From a virus: a stretch of DNA of 41,491 bases. The notes below the pieces were generated by a model. That model ran no database searches. It was not told the origin of the DNA and saw only the letters and a program-made list of their open reading frames with translations. The DNA lies in IMG/VR virus record IMGVR_UViG_3300011114_000931, positions 1-41,491 of that record. One strand, written 5' to 3'. The translations under genes were made by a program, and so were the position numbers. This document shows, piece by piece, positions 1 to 7,727 of this stretch (positions within the stretch are counted from its first letter, which is position 1; each line of letters starts with the position of its first letter).

Positions 1-127
1 AAAATTATCGGTCAGGATATTTTGATCTAACTGAGGGGCAAACATGTTTAACGTTAGCGGTTTTGGTACAAGTGTAAATATTTTAGCCTCGGTTACTTAT
101 CCGATAGGTTTGCAAATCACACAATTT
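1..127. repeat. 127-bp terminal direct repeat, left copy (contig closure)
   Basis: Bases 1-127 are identical to 41365-41491. The repeat covers the last codons of the sheath gene, the intergenic ribosome binding site and the first 28 codons of the tube gene. An exact repeat of 127 bases at the two ends is what a k-mer assembler leaves when it closes a circular or terminally redundant genome, 127 being a common k value. It is inferred to be an assembly overlap and not a packaging terminus. Confidence 0.93.
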
Positions 128-496
128 GCGGATAATTCAGATCCCGTTGATGTACCATCATTACAAATTGGTGATGTGGCAATGGGGTTAAATGGTGATT
201 TAATTACTTGGTCAAAAGCCAATCCAATTAAGGTCACCATTTCCGTCGTGGCTTTTAGTGAAAATGACATAGCGTTATCTATTCTTGTTGCTGCAAACAG
301 AGTAGGACGAGGCAAAATTAGCGCTAGAGATGTAATAACCATGGTTGTGTCATACCCACCAGAATCCAATCGAACACCAACTACATTGATTAACGGAATT
401 ATTACCTCAGGTGTCCCGTTAGCTCCGGTTAGTTCTGATGGTCGATTAAAAACACGTAGTTATGAGTTTAGTTTTGAATCTTACGTCGGCGTATAA
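44..496 (+). CDS. Tail tube protein (DUF3277-like)
   Basis: This 150-residue protein is encoded directly after the sheath gene, the usual place of the inner tube subunit in contractile tails. The sequence is a beta-rich small protein (strands around residues 17-30, 58-72 and 100-120) ending in a short aromatic tail (YEFSFESYVGV). Its length and order fit the DUF3277 family that follows DUF3383 sheaths in myoviruses. The start is preceded by GAGGGG a few bases upstream. It would polymerise as stacked hexamers inside the sheath and form the DNA channel. The family call is from memory of sequence pattern and gene order; the tube role is strongly supported by context. Confidence 0.8.
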   Translation: MFNVSGFGTSVNILASVTYPIGLQITQFADNSDPVDVPSLQIGDVAMGLNGDLITWSKANPIKVTISVVAFSENDIALSILVAANRVGRGKISARDVITMVVSYPPESNRTPTTLINGIITSGVPLAPVSSDGRLKTRSYEFSFESYVGV

Positions 497-551
497 TTTG
501 TTTTGAGAACTACATAATAATGTTACAATAAATCATTTTTATGTGGTTCTT

Positions 552-1142
552 ATGAATAAATGCACAATTTGCTTTAAAGAATATTTTAGAAAAAATACAT
601 TAACACGATGCTCTCCTTGCAATAAAATTTATATGAAAGAGTATAGAAAAAATAATTTAGAAAAAGTAAAGGCGTCTCAAAAAAAACATTATGAAAACAA
701 TAAAGATATAGTTATTAGCAAAGTTAAAGCATATTCTTTGCTTAATAAAGAAAAAATAAAAAAAGCATCGTCTTCTTATTACGACAGAAATAAAGCAAGA
801 TTAATAAAGAAAACAAAGCAATGGAAAAATGAAAATTTAGATCGACATAAAGAATTGGTTAGAGTGGGTTGTTTGAATAGAGTGGCAAGATTAAGATGTG
901 CTGAAGGCTCGCATACGATTGATGATATTAAGTTATTATATTCTGATCAAAATGGACTTTGTAATTTTTGCAAAAGAAGTTTGTCAGAAGGTTATCATGT
1001 AGATCATATAAAACCTTTATCAAGAGGAGGAAGCAATTGGGCGAATAATTTACAATTATTATGTCCTCACTGTAATTGCTCCAAACATGCTCAAACGATG
1101 GAAGAGTTTATTAATAGAAAAAATAATTATATTGGAGTTTAA
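552..1142 (+). CDS. HNH homing-type endonuclease
   Basis: This 196-residue protein has an N-terminal Cys pair (CTICF, then CSPCN), a long Lys/Asn/Tyr-rich helical middle (about residues 25-110) and a C-terminal HNH domain. The HNH domain has CNFC, then YHVDHIKPLSRGG with the catalytic His, then NLQLLCPHCN. This is the layout of phage free-standing HNH endonucleases. It sits between the tube and chaperone genes, where no tail function is expected, and is clearly more A/T- and Lys-rich than its neighbours, which suggests a selfish insertion. I place the start at the ATG at 552; a GTG at 543 is possible. Neither has a convincing Shine-Dalgarno sequence. All HNH ligands are present, so it is probably active. 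Confidence 0.85.
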   Translation: MNKCTICFKEYFRKNTLTRCSPCNKIYMKEYRKNNLEKVKASQKKHYENNKDIVISKVKAYSLLNKEKIKKASSSYYDRNKARLIKKTKQWKNENLDRHKELVRVGCLNRVARLRCAEGSHTIDDIKLLYSDQNGLCNFCKRSLSEGYHVDHIKPLSRGGSNWANNLQLLCPHCNCSKHAQTMEEFINRKNNYIGV

Positions 1143-1145
1143 GTT

Positions 1146-1463
1146 TTGTTAAGAGAACCATTTGATAAAGAAATAAACGGCAAGACATTTACATTACACA
1201 AATTAACGACCCGTGTGGGTCGTTTAATTATGGCTAATTATTTCGCCTCAGCTTCAAACAAATTAGAAGATTATGAAAAAAGCGAAGATTTAGTTTTAAA
1301 GTTAATGAGTTTTGTAACAGTTAAAAATAACGCCGGAATTGCAATGGCGCTTACAAACTGGGACATTATAAACAATCATGTTGAAAACGCTGAAGTATTA
1401 GCTGATTTAGAAATAGCTATGTTGAAATATAATTTTAGTTTTTTTCAACCCGAGGGAGCCTAG
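1146..1463 (+). CDS. Tail assembly chaperone, short (G-like) product
   Basis: This 105-residue protein lies just before the tape measure gene, the position of tail assembly chaperones. It starts at TTG, with GGAG at 1134-1137 inside the end of the HNH gene as its ribosome binding site. The N-terminal part (LREPFDKEINGKTFTLHKL) is a beta hairpin typical of chaperones in this family; the rest is helical. The gene ends soon after a seven-T run at 1439-1445 that forms a -1 slippery site. As in lambda gpG/gpGT, the short product should coat the tape measure protein and a minority frameshifted product should recruit tube subunits. The role is inferred from position, length and the frameshift signal. 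Confidence 0.75.
   Translation: MLREPFDKEINGKTFTLHKLTTRVGRLIMANYFASASNKLEDYEKSEDLVLKLMSFVTVKNNAGIAMALTNWDIINNHVENAEVLADLEIAMLKYNFSFFQPEGA
1439..1445 (+). other. Programmed -1 frameshift site (T TTT TTT)
   Basis: Seven T residues are placed so that the zero frame reads TTT TTT after a leading T, which is the X XXY YYZ arrangement for -1 slippage. The -1 frame is closed just upstream (TAG at 1436-1438) and open from 1439 to 1681, so this is the natural place where both frames can be joined. The zero-frame stop is 15 bases downstream, at 1461-1463. A chaperone gene before a tape measure gene is the classic setting for this recoding event. Confidence 0.8.
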
Positions 1464-1684
1464 ATTTTATCAACAAGCTTCATTCTGAAGCCCCCTCGAT
1501 AGAATATAAAAATGTCGATCCTTTTATCGGCGTTATTGTGGCCAGTGGTAAAGCGACATTAAAAGAACTAGAAGAATGGTATACGCTAGAAGAAGCCTAT
1601 GATTTGTATGAAATCATAGCTACAAATCGTTACAATGAATATTTAGCCATGGAATACGCACAAAAAAAAGGGAGTAAAAGGTAA
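1445..1684 (+). CDS. Tail assembly chaperone, -1 frameshift extension (T-like domain)
   Basis: This open frame has no good start of its own. It encodes 79 residues in the -1 frame of the upstream chaperone, with stop TAA at 1682-1684 overlapping the tape measure ATG as TAATG. It contains VDPFIGVIVASGKATLKELE, then an EEWYTLEEAYDLYEI motif and a second helix rich in Tyr/Asn. The YDLYE...YNEYLA pattern is typical of the second chaperone domain in myoviruses of this type. Joined at the T-run, the fusion would be 179 residues. Standard gene callers would miss it. Confidence 0.75.
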   Translation, partial: STRGSLDFINKLHSEAPSIEYKNVDPFIGVIVASGKATLKELEEWYTLEEAYDLYEIIATNRYNEYLAMEYAQKKGSKR

Positions 1685-2943
1685 TGAATCTTGAGACACT
1701 TTACATCCTTTTTCGGGCGGATACCGATGATCTAAAAAAGGGTTTAAAAGAAGCTGAAAAAGAAATTGGCAAACTTGAATCATCTTTAAAGCGAACCGAC
1801 AAAAGCGCAGAAAAAGTAGGTGGCTCATTTCTTAAATTCACCCAATCAGCCGCCGGTTTCGCCGCAACGTCAGCCGCTGCCATTTATTCTATATCTCATT
1901 TTAAATCCGCCTTAGATTTTGGTGTGAATCTTAGCCAAACATCCAGATTACTAAACGTTAATACAACAGATTTACAAGCATGGGGAAACGCCGTAGAGCT
2001 TGCTGGCGGTGACGCGGCACAATTCCAAAACACTTTAAAAGGCTTAGCTAGCAAGTTCGGCACAAGCCCTGCCACGGCTCTTAAAGCGTTACCTTTATAT
2101 AGCGACCTGTTTCATAAATTAAGTCCTGCACGCGCTCAACAAGTGGGTCATCAACTTGGTTTTGATGAAGGCACTATTTTGTTACTGCAACAAGGTCGTC
2201 GCGAAGTTGAAGATATTATTAAGCGTCAAAAAGAACTGGGTTTAGTGACTGAGCATGATTCTGAATTGTTTAATAAATTTAGGGTGTCTTTGGTTGAGAC
2301 CAAGCAAGCAAGTCAGGTTTTGTTCAATCACTTAGCCGCTGATGCGTTGCCTATTTTAATTAAATTACAAAAGATAGCGTCTGAAAGCTTTTTGTACGCT
2401 GATAAACATCGAGGCGTAATAGAAGGAACAACGGCAGCTCTTGGCGTAGGGTCTCTGATTTTACTTTTAAAATCAAAATTAGGAAGATCAGCGCTATCTA
2501 AATTAGGCCCATTAGGTGCCGTCTTTGCTGCAAACGCTGCTTATGAAGATATTAGTTCATTTTTCAAAGGAAATTCTAAGACAGCTTTAGGTGCTGTAAC
2601 AGGAGTAGGATCCGGTGGCTTTCAAAGCTACGCGCAAAAAGTGAATAAAGCAAAAGAAGAAAACAGTTTAATAAATTTTAGCACAAAAATATTAGAGACA
2701 TTATTGTTTTTTAGACATAAATCCTCCTTAAATTTTAACCCAAATACTGCTTCTTTGTTAGGCATAAGCCCATTATTAACAAATGGAGCAAACGCAGCAC
2801 CACAAATTAATTATAATCTTGGTCCAACCACAATCAACACACAGGCTAATGATGGAGAGGGGTTGTTGACGAGTTTACAAAATTACACTAACGGGCATTT
2901 TGCACAAGCGACGAACTTTTATTCACAAGGAACTAAAGCATAA
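1684..2943 (+). CDS. Tape measure protein
   Basis: This 419-residue protein starts at ATG overlapping the stop of the frameshifted chaperone. The N-terminus (about residues 10-45) is a charged helix (LKKGLKEAEKEIGKLE), followed by an Ala-rich hydrophobic stretch (55-75). A typical tape-measure motif comes next (LSQTSRLLNVNTTDLQAWG), and then helical repeats. A second hydrophobic segment lies near residues 250-265. It sets tail length and is ejected with the DNA. It is short for the family; if length scales as usual this implies a short contractile tail of several tens of nanometres. Position after the chaperones and before baseplate genes supports the call strongly. Confidence 0.88.
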   Translation: MNLETLYILFRADTDDLKKGLKEAEKEIGKLESSLKRTDKSAEKVGGSFLKFTQSAAGFAATSAAAIYSISHFKSALDFGVNLSQTSRLLNVNTTDLQAWGNAVELAGGDAAQFQNTLKGLASKFGTSPATALKALPLYSDLFHKLSPARAQQVGHQLGFDEGTILLLQQGRREVEDIIKRQKELGLVTEHDSELFNKFRVSLVETKQASQVLFNHLAADALPILIKLQKIASESFLYADKHRGVIEGTTAALGVGSLILLLKSKLGRSALSKLGPLGAVFAANAAYEDISSFFKGNSKTALGAVTGVGSGGFQSYAQKVNKAKEENSLINFSTKILETLLFFRHKSSLNFNPNTASLLGISPLLTNGANAAPQINYNLGPTTINTQANDGEGLLTSLQNYTNGHFAQATNFYSQGTKA

Positions 2944-3530
2944 TGGCCGCCAATTTAATTGATTTAGCTTTAGGTGCGTTGTTGCCAAGTTATGCGACAG
3001 ATACAGTTGCGATCTTTACTCAAGATTATGCGCAAGTATTAAAACACGCAAGACCTTTAAAAGTTGTAGTAAAAGAATCAGCAAAAGTAATGGAGCATCC
3101 AATTGAAACTGGGGCCACCATTGTTGACCATAGAATTATTTTACCGGTAGAAATAGAACTATCTCTAATTATTCCGAGATACTTGTATCATAATGAATAT
3201 GACTTGCTAAAAGGTTATTATTTAAACAGCACGCTATTGACGATACAAACACGCACAGGCATTTATACAAATCAGCTGATTCAGTCAATGCCACACGAAG
3301 AAGACGCGTCCCAATATGATGCAATAGCAATTGCTATGAGCACGAAACAAGTACAGTTTGTGATGGCGCAATTTGTAACAACACCTAAAAACAAATCAAA
3401 TTCAAACACAGTCTCCACAGGTATGCAACAAGGAAAGCCCGCAACGCCTCAGCAATCCACGCTTCTTTTTGACGCTGGTAAATACGCTTCGGGCGGATTA
3501 AAGTCTTTGTTTAGCGGAGTATTCGGATGA
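2943..3530 (+). CDS. Dit-like tail/baseplate protein
   Basis: This 195-residue protein has its ATG overlapping the tape measure stop (TAATGG). The N-terminal half carries VKESAKVMEHPIETGATIVD followed by H, closely matching the Dit-like N-terminal domain of simple myoviruses, where an EHP...G..I.DH motif is characteristic. The C-terminal 50 residues are low-complexity (Ser/Asn/Gln/Gly) and probably flexible. In cyanophage Pam3-type tails the equivalent protein lies between tube and hub. It overlaps the next gene by four bases (ATGA), showing translational coupling. Family assignment is by motif memory. Confidence 0.72.
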   Translation: MAANLIDLALGALLPSYATDTVAIFTQDYAQVLKHARPLKVVVKESAKVMEHPIETGATIVDHRIILPVEIELSLIIPRYLYHNEYDLLKGYYLNSTLLTIQTRTGIYTNQLIQSMPHEEDASQYDAIAIAMSTKQVQFVMAQFVTTPKNKSNSNTVSTGMQQGKPATPQQSTLLFDAGKYASGGLKSLFSGVFG

Positions 3531-3868
3531 TACAGATACCTTTGCAAGCCATTCCTAACCAATCGTTATCCATTGCGTTGAACGGGATTAATTTTGATTT
3601 AAGTATTCATTCATGCAATAACACGCCATTAGTAGCGGGTACGGCATTTATGACGGTTTCAATTGTCGCAAGTGGGGTTTTGATTGTAGATAATGTTAGA
3701 GCAGTTCCTGCGACGGGTTTGATTGGATATCAATACTTAGAGCAGGGCGATTTTTACTTCATAACAGATAATGACGAATATCCAGATTATAATTTGTTTG
3801 ATAATAATCAGGCTTTGATTTATGCGTCACAAGCTGAATTGGAGGCGATTGTTAATGGCAGCTCTTGA
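3527..3868 (+). CDS. Baseplate plug protein (Pam3 gp18-like)
   Basis: This 113-residue protein starts with IPLQAIPNQSLSIALNGINF, the typical opening of the small all-beta plug family first seen in the Pam3 cyanophage baseplate. It ends with a YPDYNLFDNNQALIYAS segment that also fits. The predicted role is to close the tube at the baseplate between hub and Dit-like ring. It overlaps both neighbours, so it is part of one translationally coupled baseplate operon. Confidence is moderate because the assignment rests on pattern recognition without a search. Confidence 0.68.
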   Translation: MIQIPLQAIPNQSLSIALNGINFDLSIHSCNNTPLVAGTAFMTVSIVASGVLIVDNVRAVPATGLIGYQYLEQGDFYFITDNDEYPDYNLFDNNQALIYASQAELEAIVNGSS

Positions 3869-4697
3869 TCCACGCATTATCAGCGTATCTTTAGAAGTAA
3901 ATGGTAAAACAAAAGTTTACACTGCAGAAAACTCTGCTCCTTTAAATATCATTGCAACTGGCACAAAGTATGGAAATGCTTTGCAAAACGAGGCACAAGT
4001 AACGCTTACGAATTTAGACAAAACAACCCAAGATTACATTTTATCTGAAACGACGCCATTTAATTTAAACGCTTCAGCTAAAACAATATCCGTACGAGCG
4101 GGACGTCAATCTTATGGCACAGCATTAATTTATACCGGTAATATTGTAAGTTCTTCAGTAACGCAACCGCCGGACATTGGTGTCATTTTAAAATGTTTAA
4201 CTGGTAATTTTTTAAAAAATAATGTTATTTCGCGCTATCAAAACGGCATTGCTAGTTTTAAAACTATTTCGGCACAGGTTGCGCAAGATAATAATCTTAT
4301 TTTAAATTTTCAAGCTAGTGATAAAAACATTTCAAATTATAATTTTACGGGCAGTTCTGTTGATCAAGTACAATCATTGAATGCCATGGGCGGAATCAAC
4401 GCGTTCATAGATGGAGATACGCTGGTAGTAAAAGACGCGTTGATACCTTTATCAGGCACAACACGATTATTAAATGCAGAGTCAGGCATGATTGGTATCC
4501 CTGAATTTACTGAGCAAGGATTAAGGGTTACGTTTTTGTTAGATAATAAAACTGTGGTTGGGGGTGGGTTAGAGATACAATCAGCAATTTATCCTGCGAT
4601 CAATGGTCATTACGTTATTTATAAATTATCATTTAATGTGACGGCACGAGATATTCCTTTTTATTATGTGGCTGAATGCACTAGGGTTGGATCATGA
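3855..4697 (+). CDS. Baseplate hub protein (gp27/gpD-like)
   Basis: I start this 280-residue protein at the ATG at 3855 because GGAGG lies at 3841-3845; an upstream in-frame ATG at 3822 has no such site and would overlap the plug gene further. The sequence is almost wholly beta-rich. It shows a first domain with SVSLEVNGKTKVY, a middle part with a QSLNAMGGINAFIDGDTLVV strand-turn pattern seen in hub proteins, and a C-terminal domain ending FNVTARDIPFYYVAECTRVG. The hub connects tube and spike. The next gene begins four bases before its end. Confidence 0.72.
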   Translation: MAALDPRIISVSLEVNGKTKVYTAENSAPLNIIATGTKYGNALQNEAQVTLTNLDKTTQDYILSETTPFNLNASAKTISVRAGRQSYGTALIYTGNIVSSSVTQPPDIGVILKCLTGNFLKNNVISRYQNGIASFKTISAQVAQDNNLILNFQASDKNISNYNFTGSSVDQVQSLNAMGGINAFIDGDTLVVKDALIPLSGTTRLLNAESGMIGIPEFTEQGLRVTFLLDNKTVVGGGLEIQSAIYPAINGHYVIYKLSFNVTARDIPFYYVAECTRVGS

Positions 4698-5398
4698 AGA
4701 ACAATACACCTAATTTAGATCCCGCCAATAATTACACCTTAGTGGGTGTTCTCCAAACCGCTTTAAACAACTTTCAGCAAGCAATGCAAGGAATGCTACC
4801 TGCACAAGTCGTTAATTATGATCGCGCTTCTAATCGCGTCTCAGTGCAGTTAATGGTTAATGTTATCATGACTAACGGACAATCGATTGAGCGAGCGTTG
4901 CTATCAAGTATTCCTGTTATGATTATGGGTTGCGGTGCGTTTTCAATAAGCTTCCCAGTTAAATCTGGTGATTTTGGTTGGGTATTAGCAAACGATCGTG
5001 ATATTTCGACATTTCTACAAAACCTACAACAAAATTATACGGATTCATCAGCACCGCCCAAACAAACAACAAACCCTAATACAACTCGTATGAATAATTT
5101 TGGCGATAGTGTTTTTATTCCTGATACGATGAAAACCTTTAATGCTAGCAATATTCCTGATGGATATGTGTCTATCCAGAGTAATGACCCGTCGCATAAA
5201 TTATCTATACAATTTGGTTTAAATACAGTAACTACAGCCTATGAAATAAACGTTAAAGCAGATAGGATAAATCTATCGTTGAACAATCCAACCACGGGCT
5301 ACGTAATTGTTGACGGCAATTTGTGGGTAAAAGGCATGGCAGGAAACACGCTTGGTGTATTTACCCCAATACCCGTAGAACCTCCTTACGTTCCATAG
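4694..5398 (+). CDS. Membrane-puncturing spike protein (Gp138 N-terminal type)
   Basis: This 234-residue protein starts in an ATGA overlap with the hub gene. Residues about 35-115 show the OB-fold pattern of the Gp138 N-terminal family: PAQVVNYDRASNRVSVQL, then IPVMIMGCGAFSISFPVKSG and DFGWVLANDRDISTFLQ. The C-terminal part (VSIQSNDPSHKLSIQF, then RINLS and VIVDGNLWVKG) resembles a short beta-helix spike that trimerises. It would sit at the tip of the tail and pierce the outer membrane on contraction. Confidence 0.82.
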   Translation: MKNNTPNLDPANNYTLVGVLQTALNNFQQAMQGMLPAQVVNYDRASNRVSVQLMVNVIMTNGQSIERALLSSIPVMIMGCGAFSISFPVKSGDFGWVLANDRDISTFLQNLQQNYTDSSAPPKQTTNPNTTRMNNFGDSVFIPDTMKTFNASNIPDGYVSIQSNDPSHKLSIQFGLNTVTTAYEINVKADRINLSLNNPTTGYVIVDGNLWVKGMAGNTLGVFTPIPVEPPYVP

Positions 5399-5405
5399 GA
5401 TTATC

Positions 5406-5777
5406 ATGGTCATTACTATATCGGCAAATGTTAACAATAATATTCCTGGCGTTGCAGCTAATGATATTTATTTAAATCAATTTGGAAATATATCATTAAG
5501 CTACGATCAACAAGCGATTTTGCAGCAATGCGCACAAGCAGCACAAACAATTTTAGGAGAATGTATATTTAATACCACCATCGGCATACCGTTCGAACAA
5601 ACCGTGTGGGGTGGAATTAAAAACGAATTACAATATCAGGCTGCATTACGTCAGGCTTTTTTGGCCGTAAATGGCGTTACAGAAGTAGTTTCCTTAATGA
5701 CTAGTCAAACAGGTAATACTTTGACATATAATGCTGTAATAAAAACAATTTATGGCTCGGGAGCAATTAATGGCTGA
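5406..5777 (+). CDS. Baseplate wedge component (gp25/gpW-type position)
   Basis: This 123-residue protein is encoded between spike and baseplate J genes, the usual position of the gp25/gpW-like sheath initiator or wedge subunit. It contains YDQQAILQQCAQAAQTILGE and a helix around YQAALRQAFLAVNGV, then two C-terminal strands (EVVSLMTSQTGNTLTYNAVI) giving an alpha-beta fold like that family. The E..P...G catalytic-looking motif of classical gp25 is not obvious. Assignment is by context plus fold pattern. It overlaps the next gene by 8 bases. Confidence 0.6.
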   Translation: MVITISANVNNNIPGVAANDIYLNQFGNISLSYDQQAILQQCAQAAQTILGECIFNTTIGIPFEQTVWGGIKNELQYQAALRQAFLAVNGVTEVVSLMTSQTGNTLTYNAVIKTIYGSGAING

Positions 5778-7005
5778 TGTTTATAGTTATGTGCCAAGTA
5801 CAGGCGTTATTGTTCCTGATACTGCAACGATTCAAGCAGACGTGCAAAACGAATATCGAGCGCTTTTTGGCGATGATATGGTTAGAGATGCGCCAAATAC
5901 TCCACAAGGATTATTAATTAATGCGGAAACACAGGCACGAATTGCTGTAGTTGATAACAATGCAGCATTAGCAAACCAAATAAACCCTAATTTTGCAGGC
6001 GGTATTTTTCTAGATGCTATTTTGAGTCTCATGGGCAGTCAACGAAATACATCTACTGAGTCATTGGTTCAATGTACATTAAATGGTGTTATTGGGACGG
6101 TTATACCGGAAGGGTCGCAAGCAATGGACGCCAATGGCAATTTATGGCAATTATTGACTACCACTACATTGCCGTTATCAGGAACAATTGACGCACCTTT
6201 TGCGGCTGTTGAACCTGGCCCTATTACTGTTGCGGCTTCAAGTATTACAATTATTGTAAGCAATGTATTGGGGTGGGAAAGCGTAACTAATGCTGCTATA
6301 CAAACGTATTTAGGAACGTTAACACAAAGCGACGTACAGGCTAGACAATTTAGAAACAACACGCTGTTTTTGCAAGGTAATTCGTTAGCAGGAGCTATTA
6401 TTGCAGGATTATATGCAACAACAGGCGTACAAAGTTTGTCATTTTTAGAAAATATAACGTCTGGATCGTTAACCATCCCACCGAGTGGCCCAGGTGGCGT
6501 CACTTTAACAGCTAATTCTATCTATGTGTGTGTTAATGGTGGAACAGATAGTGCGATAGCGTCGACATTAACTGCAACAAAAAGCGGTGGGTGTGGTTAT
6601 TCCAATGGCGCTAGCGCAACAAATGTTAGTGTGTCCTATGTTGTGCCGATTAGCGGACAGACTATTATGGTGTTGTTTGACAGGCCCGATTCAATTGTTA
6701 TTAGTATAGAAATCACGGTTGTTATTAATACACCGATACAAAACCCAGAAACTACGATACAAAATGCTATATTAAAATACGCAGCAGGCGAGGTGAATGG
6801 GCTAGCCGGTTTTGTTGTTGGTCAAAATGTATCACCGTTTGAAATTGCCGCCTCTGTTGGGATTCAGTATCCAGGCGTTTATGTACAAGATTTGCAAATT
6901 AAAAACGTGACCAGCTCGGGTAGCTTTGTACGTACAGAATTGCCTATTTATAAATATCAAATTCCTACGATAGTTATAGGAAATATCGCGGTAACTGTAG
7001 CATGA
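5770..7005 (+). CDS. Baseplate J-like wedge protein
   Basis: This is 411 residues from the ATG at 5770, chosen because CGGGAG lies just upstream; the frame is open six codons further. The N-terminal segment has VPSTGVIVPDTATIQADVQN and YRALFGDDM, then DAPNTPQGLLINAETQARIA, the signature of baseplate J proteins. A cysteine-containing insertion (SGGCGYSNGA) and C-terminal strands (SIEITVVINTP, AGFVVGQNVSPFEIAASV) complete the pattern. It forms the wedges that link the hub to fibres and sheath. It overlaps the following gene by four bases. Confidence 0.88.
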   Translation: MADVYSYVPSTGVIVPDTATIQADVQNEYRALFGDDMVRDAPNTPQGLLINAETQARIAVVDNNAALANQINPNFAGGIFLDAILSLMGSQRNTSTESLVQCTLNGVIGTVIPEGSQAMDANGNLWQLLTTTTLPLSGTIDAPFAAVEPGPITVAASSITIIVSNVLGWESVTNAAIQTYLGTLTQSDVQARQFRNNTLFLQGNSLAGAIIAGLYATTGVQSLSFLENITSGSLTIPPSGPGGVTLTANSIYVCVNGGTDSAIASTLTATKSGGCGYSNGASATNVSVSYVVPISGQTIMVLFDRPDSIVISIEITVVINTPIQNPETTIQNAILKYAAGEVNGLAGFVVGQNVSPFEIAASVGIQYPGVYVQDLQIKNVTSSGSFVRTELPIYKYQIPTIVIGNIAVTVA

Positions 7006-7712
7006 ACATACAAAAATTTGATTATTCTACAGATGTACTTGCGGTTAATTTGTGGCAATACGATAACGCGACAAATTTATTAGGTTTGATGAAATTCAAG
7101 CAAGCATGGTTAGATCAAAATCAGACATTATTTTGGGAAAAATGGTACGACAATGTATTTAATTTAGCCAGCCCAACCATAACATTATTTGGATTGTCTG
7201 TATGGTCTATTATTTTAAACGTCCCATTGTTTGCGCCCATAGGCTCGGTTCCTTCAAATGAAATATGGGGGTTTAATGAGTTCGATCCCACCTTTCCAGA
7301 TTATGTCAACGACAATGTAAATTATGATAATGGCGTGTTTGGTGATGCTCAAGTAACGTATTTATCATTACCACAGCAGCAATTTCTGCTGATGTTAAGA
7401 TATTTTGATTGCATTACTCGTGGTTCGATGCAAGATTTTATACCCATTAATTTTAAAACAGATTTACCCACATCGTTTTTATATCAAGACAATTTCAGAA
7501 TAAGCATTAACACCTATTTGCAATATTTATGTTTTAATTTTGCCGAGCGAATCGGTTACGGCACAAACACGATTGTATGTTTAGACAATTTAGATATGAC
7601 GGTTACTTATCATTTTAGTGATATCAATGCGTTTCCTGTTGCATTATACAATGCAATTTTAGCTTTAGATTTGTGGCCGAGACCCGCGGGCGTATCGGTT
7701 TTATTAACTTAA
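7002..7712 (+). CDS. DUF2612-like baseplate/tail protein
   Basis: This 236-residue protein starts in an ATGA overlap with baseplate J. The opening (LLGLMKFKQAWLDQNQTLFW, then FWEKWYDNVFNLASPTITLF, then GLSVWSIILNVPL) and the C-terminal VTYHFSD followed by LWPRPAGVSV match the DUF2612 family that follows baseplate J in simple myoviruses. It is believed to be the protein (Mu gp48/P2 gpI-like in position) joining wedge to fibre. No catalytic motif is seen. Confidence 0.78.
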   Translation: MNIQKFDYSTDVLAVNLWQYDNATNLLGLMKFKQAWLDQNQTLFWEKWYDNVFNLASPTITLFGLSVWSIILNVPLFAPIGSVPSNEIWGFNEFDPTFPDYVNDNVNYDNGVFGDAQVTYLSLPQQQFLLMLRYFDCITRGSMQDFIPINFKTDLPTSFLYQDNFRISINTYLQYLCFNFAERIGYGTNTIVCLDNLDMTVTYHFSDINAFPVALYNAILALDLWPRPAGVSVLLT

Positions 7713-7727
7713 ACACGGGCTTTTAAA

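Noticed and set aside
1-127. Biological terminal repeat or attachment site
   Set aside because: It falls inside two structural genes, equals a common k-mer length and no integrase is found; assembly overlap explains it.
6069-6503. 144-codon minus-strand frame opposite baseplate J
   Set aside because: No ribosome site or promoter, and it lies wholly within a clear baseplate gene.
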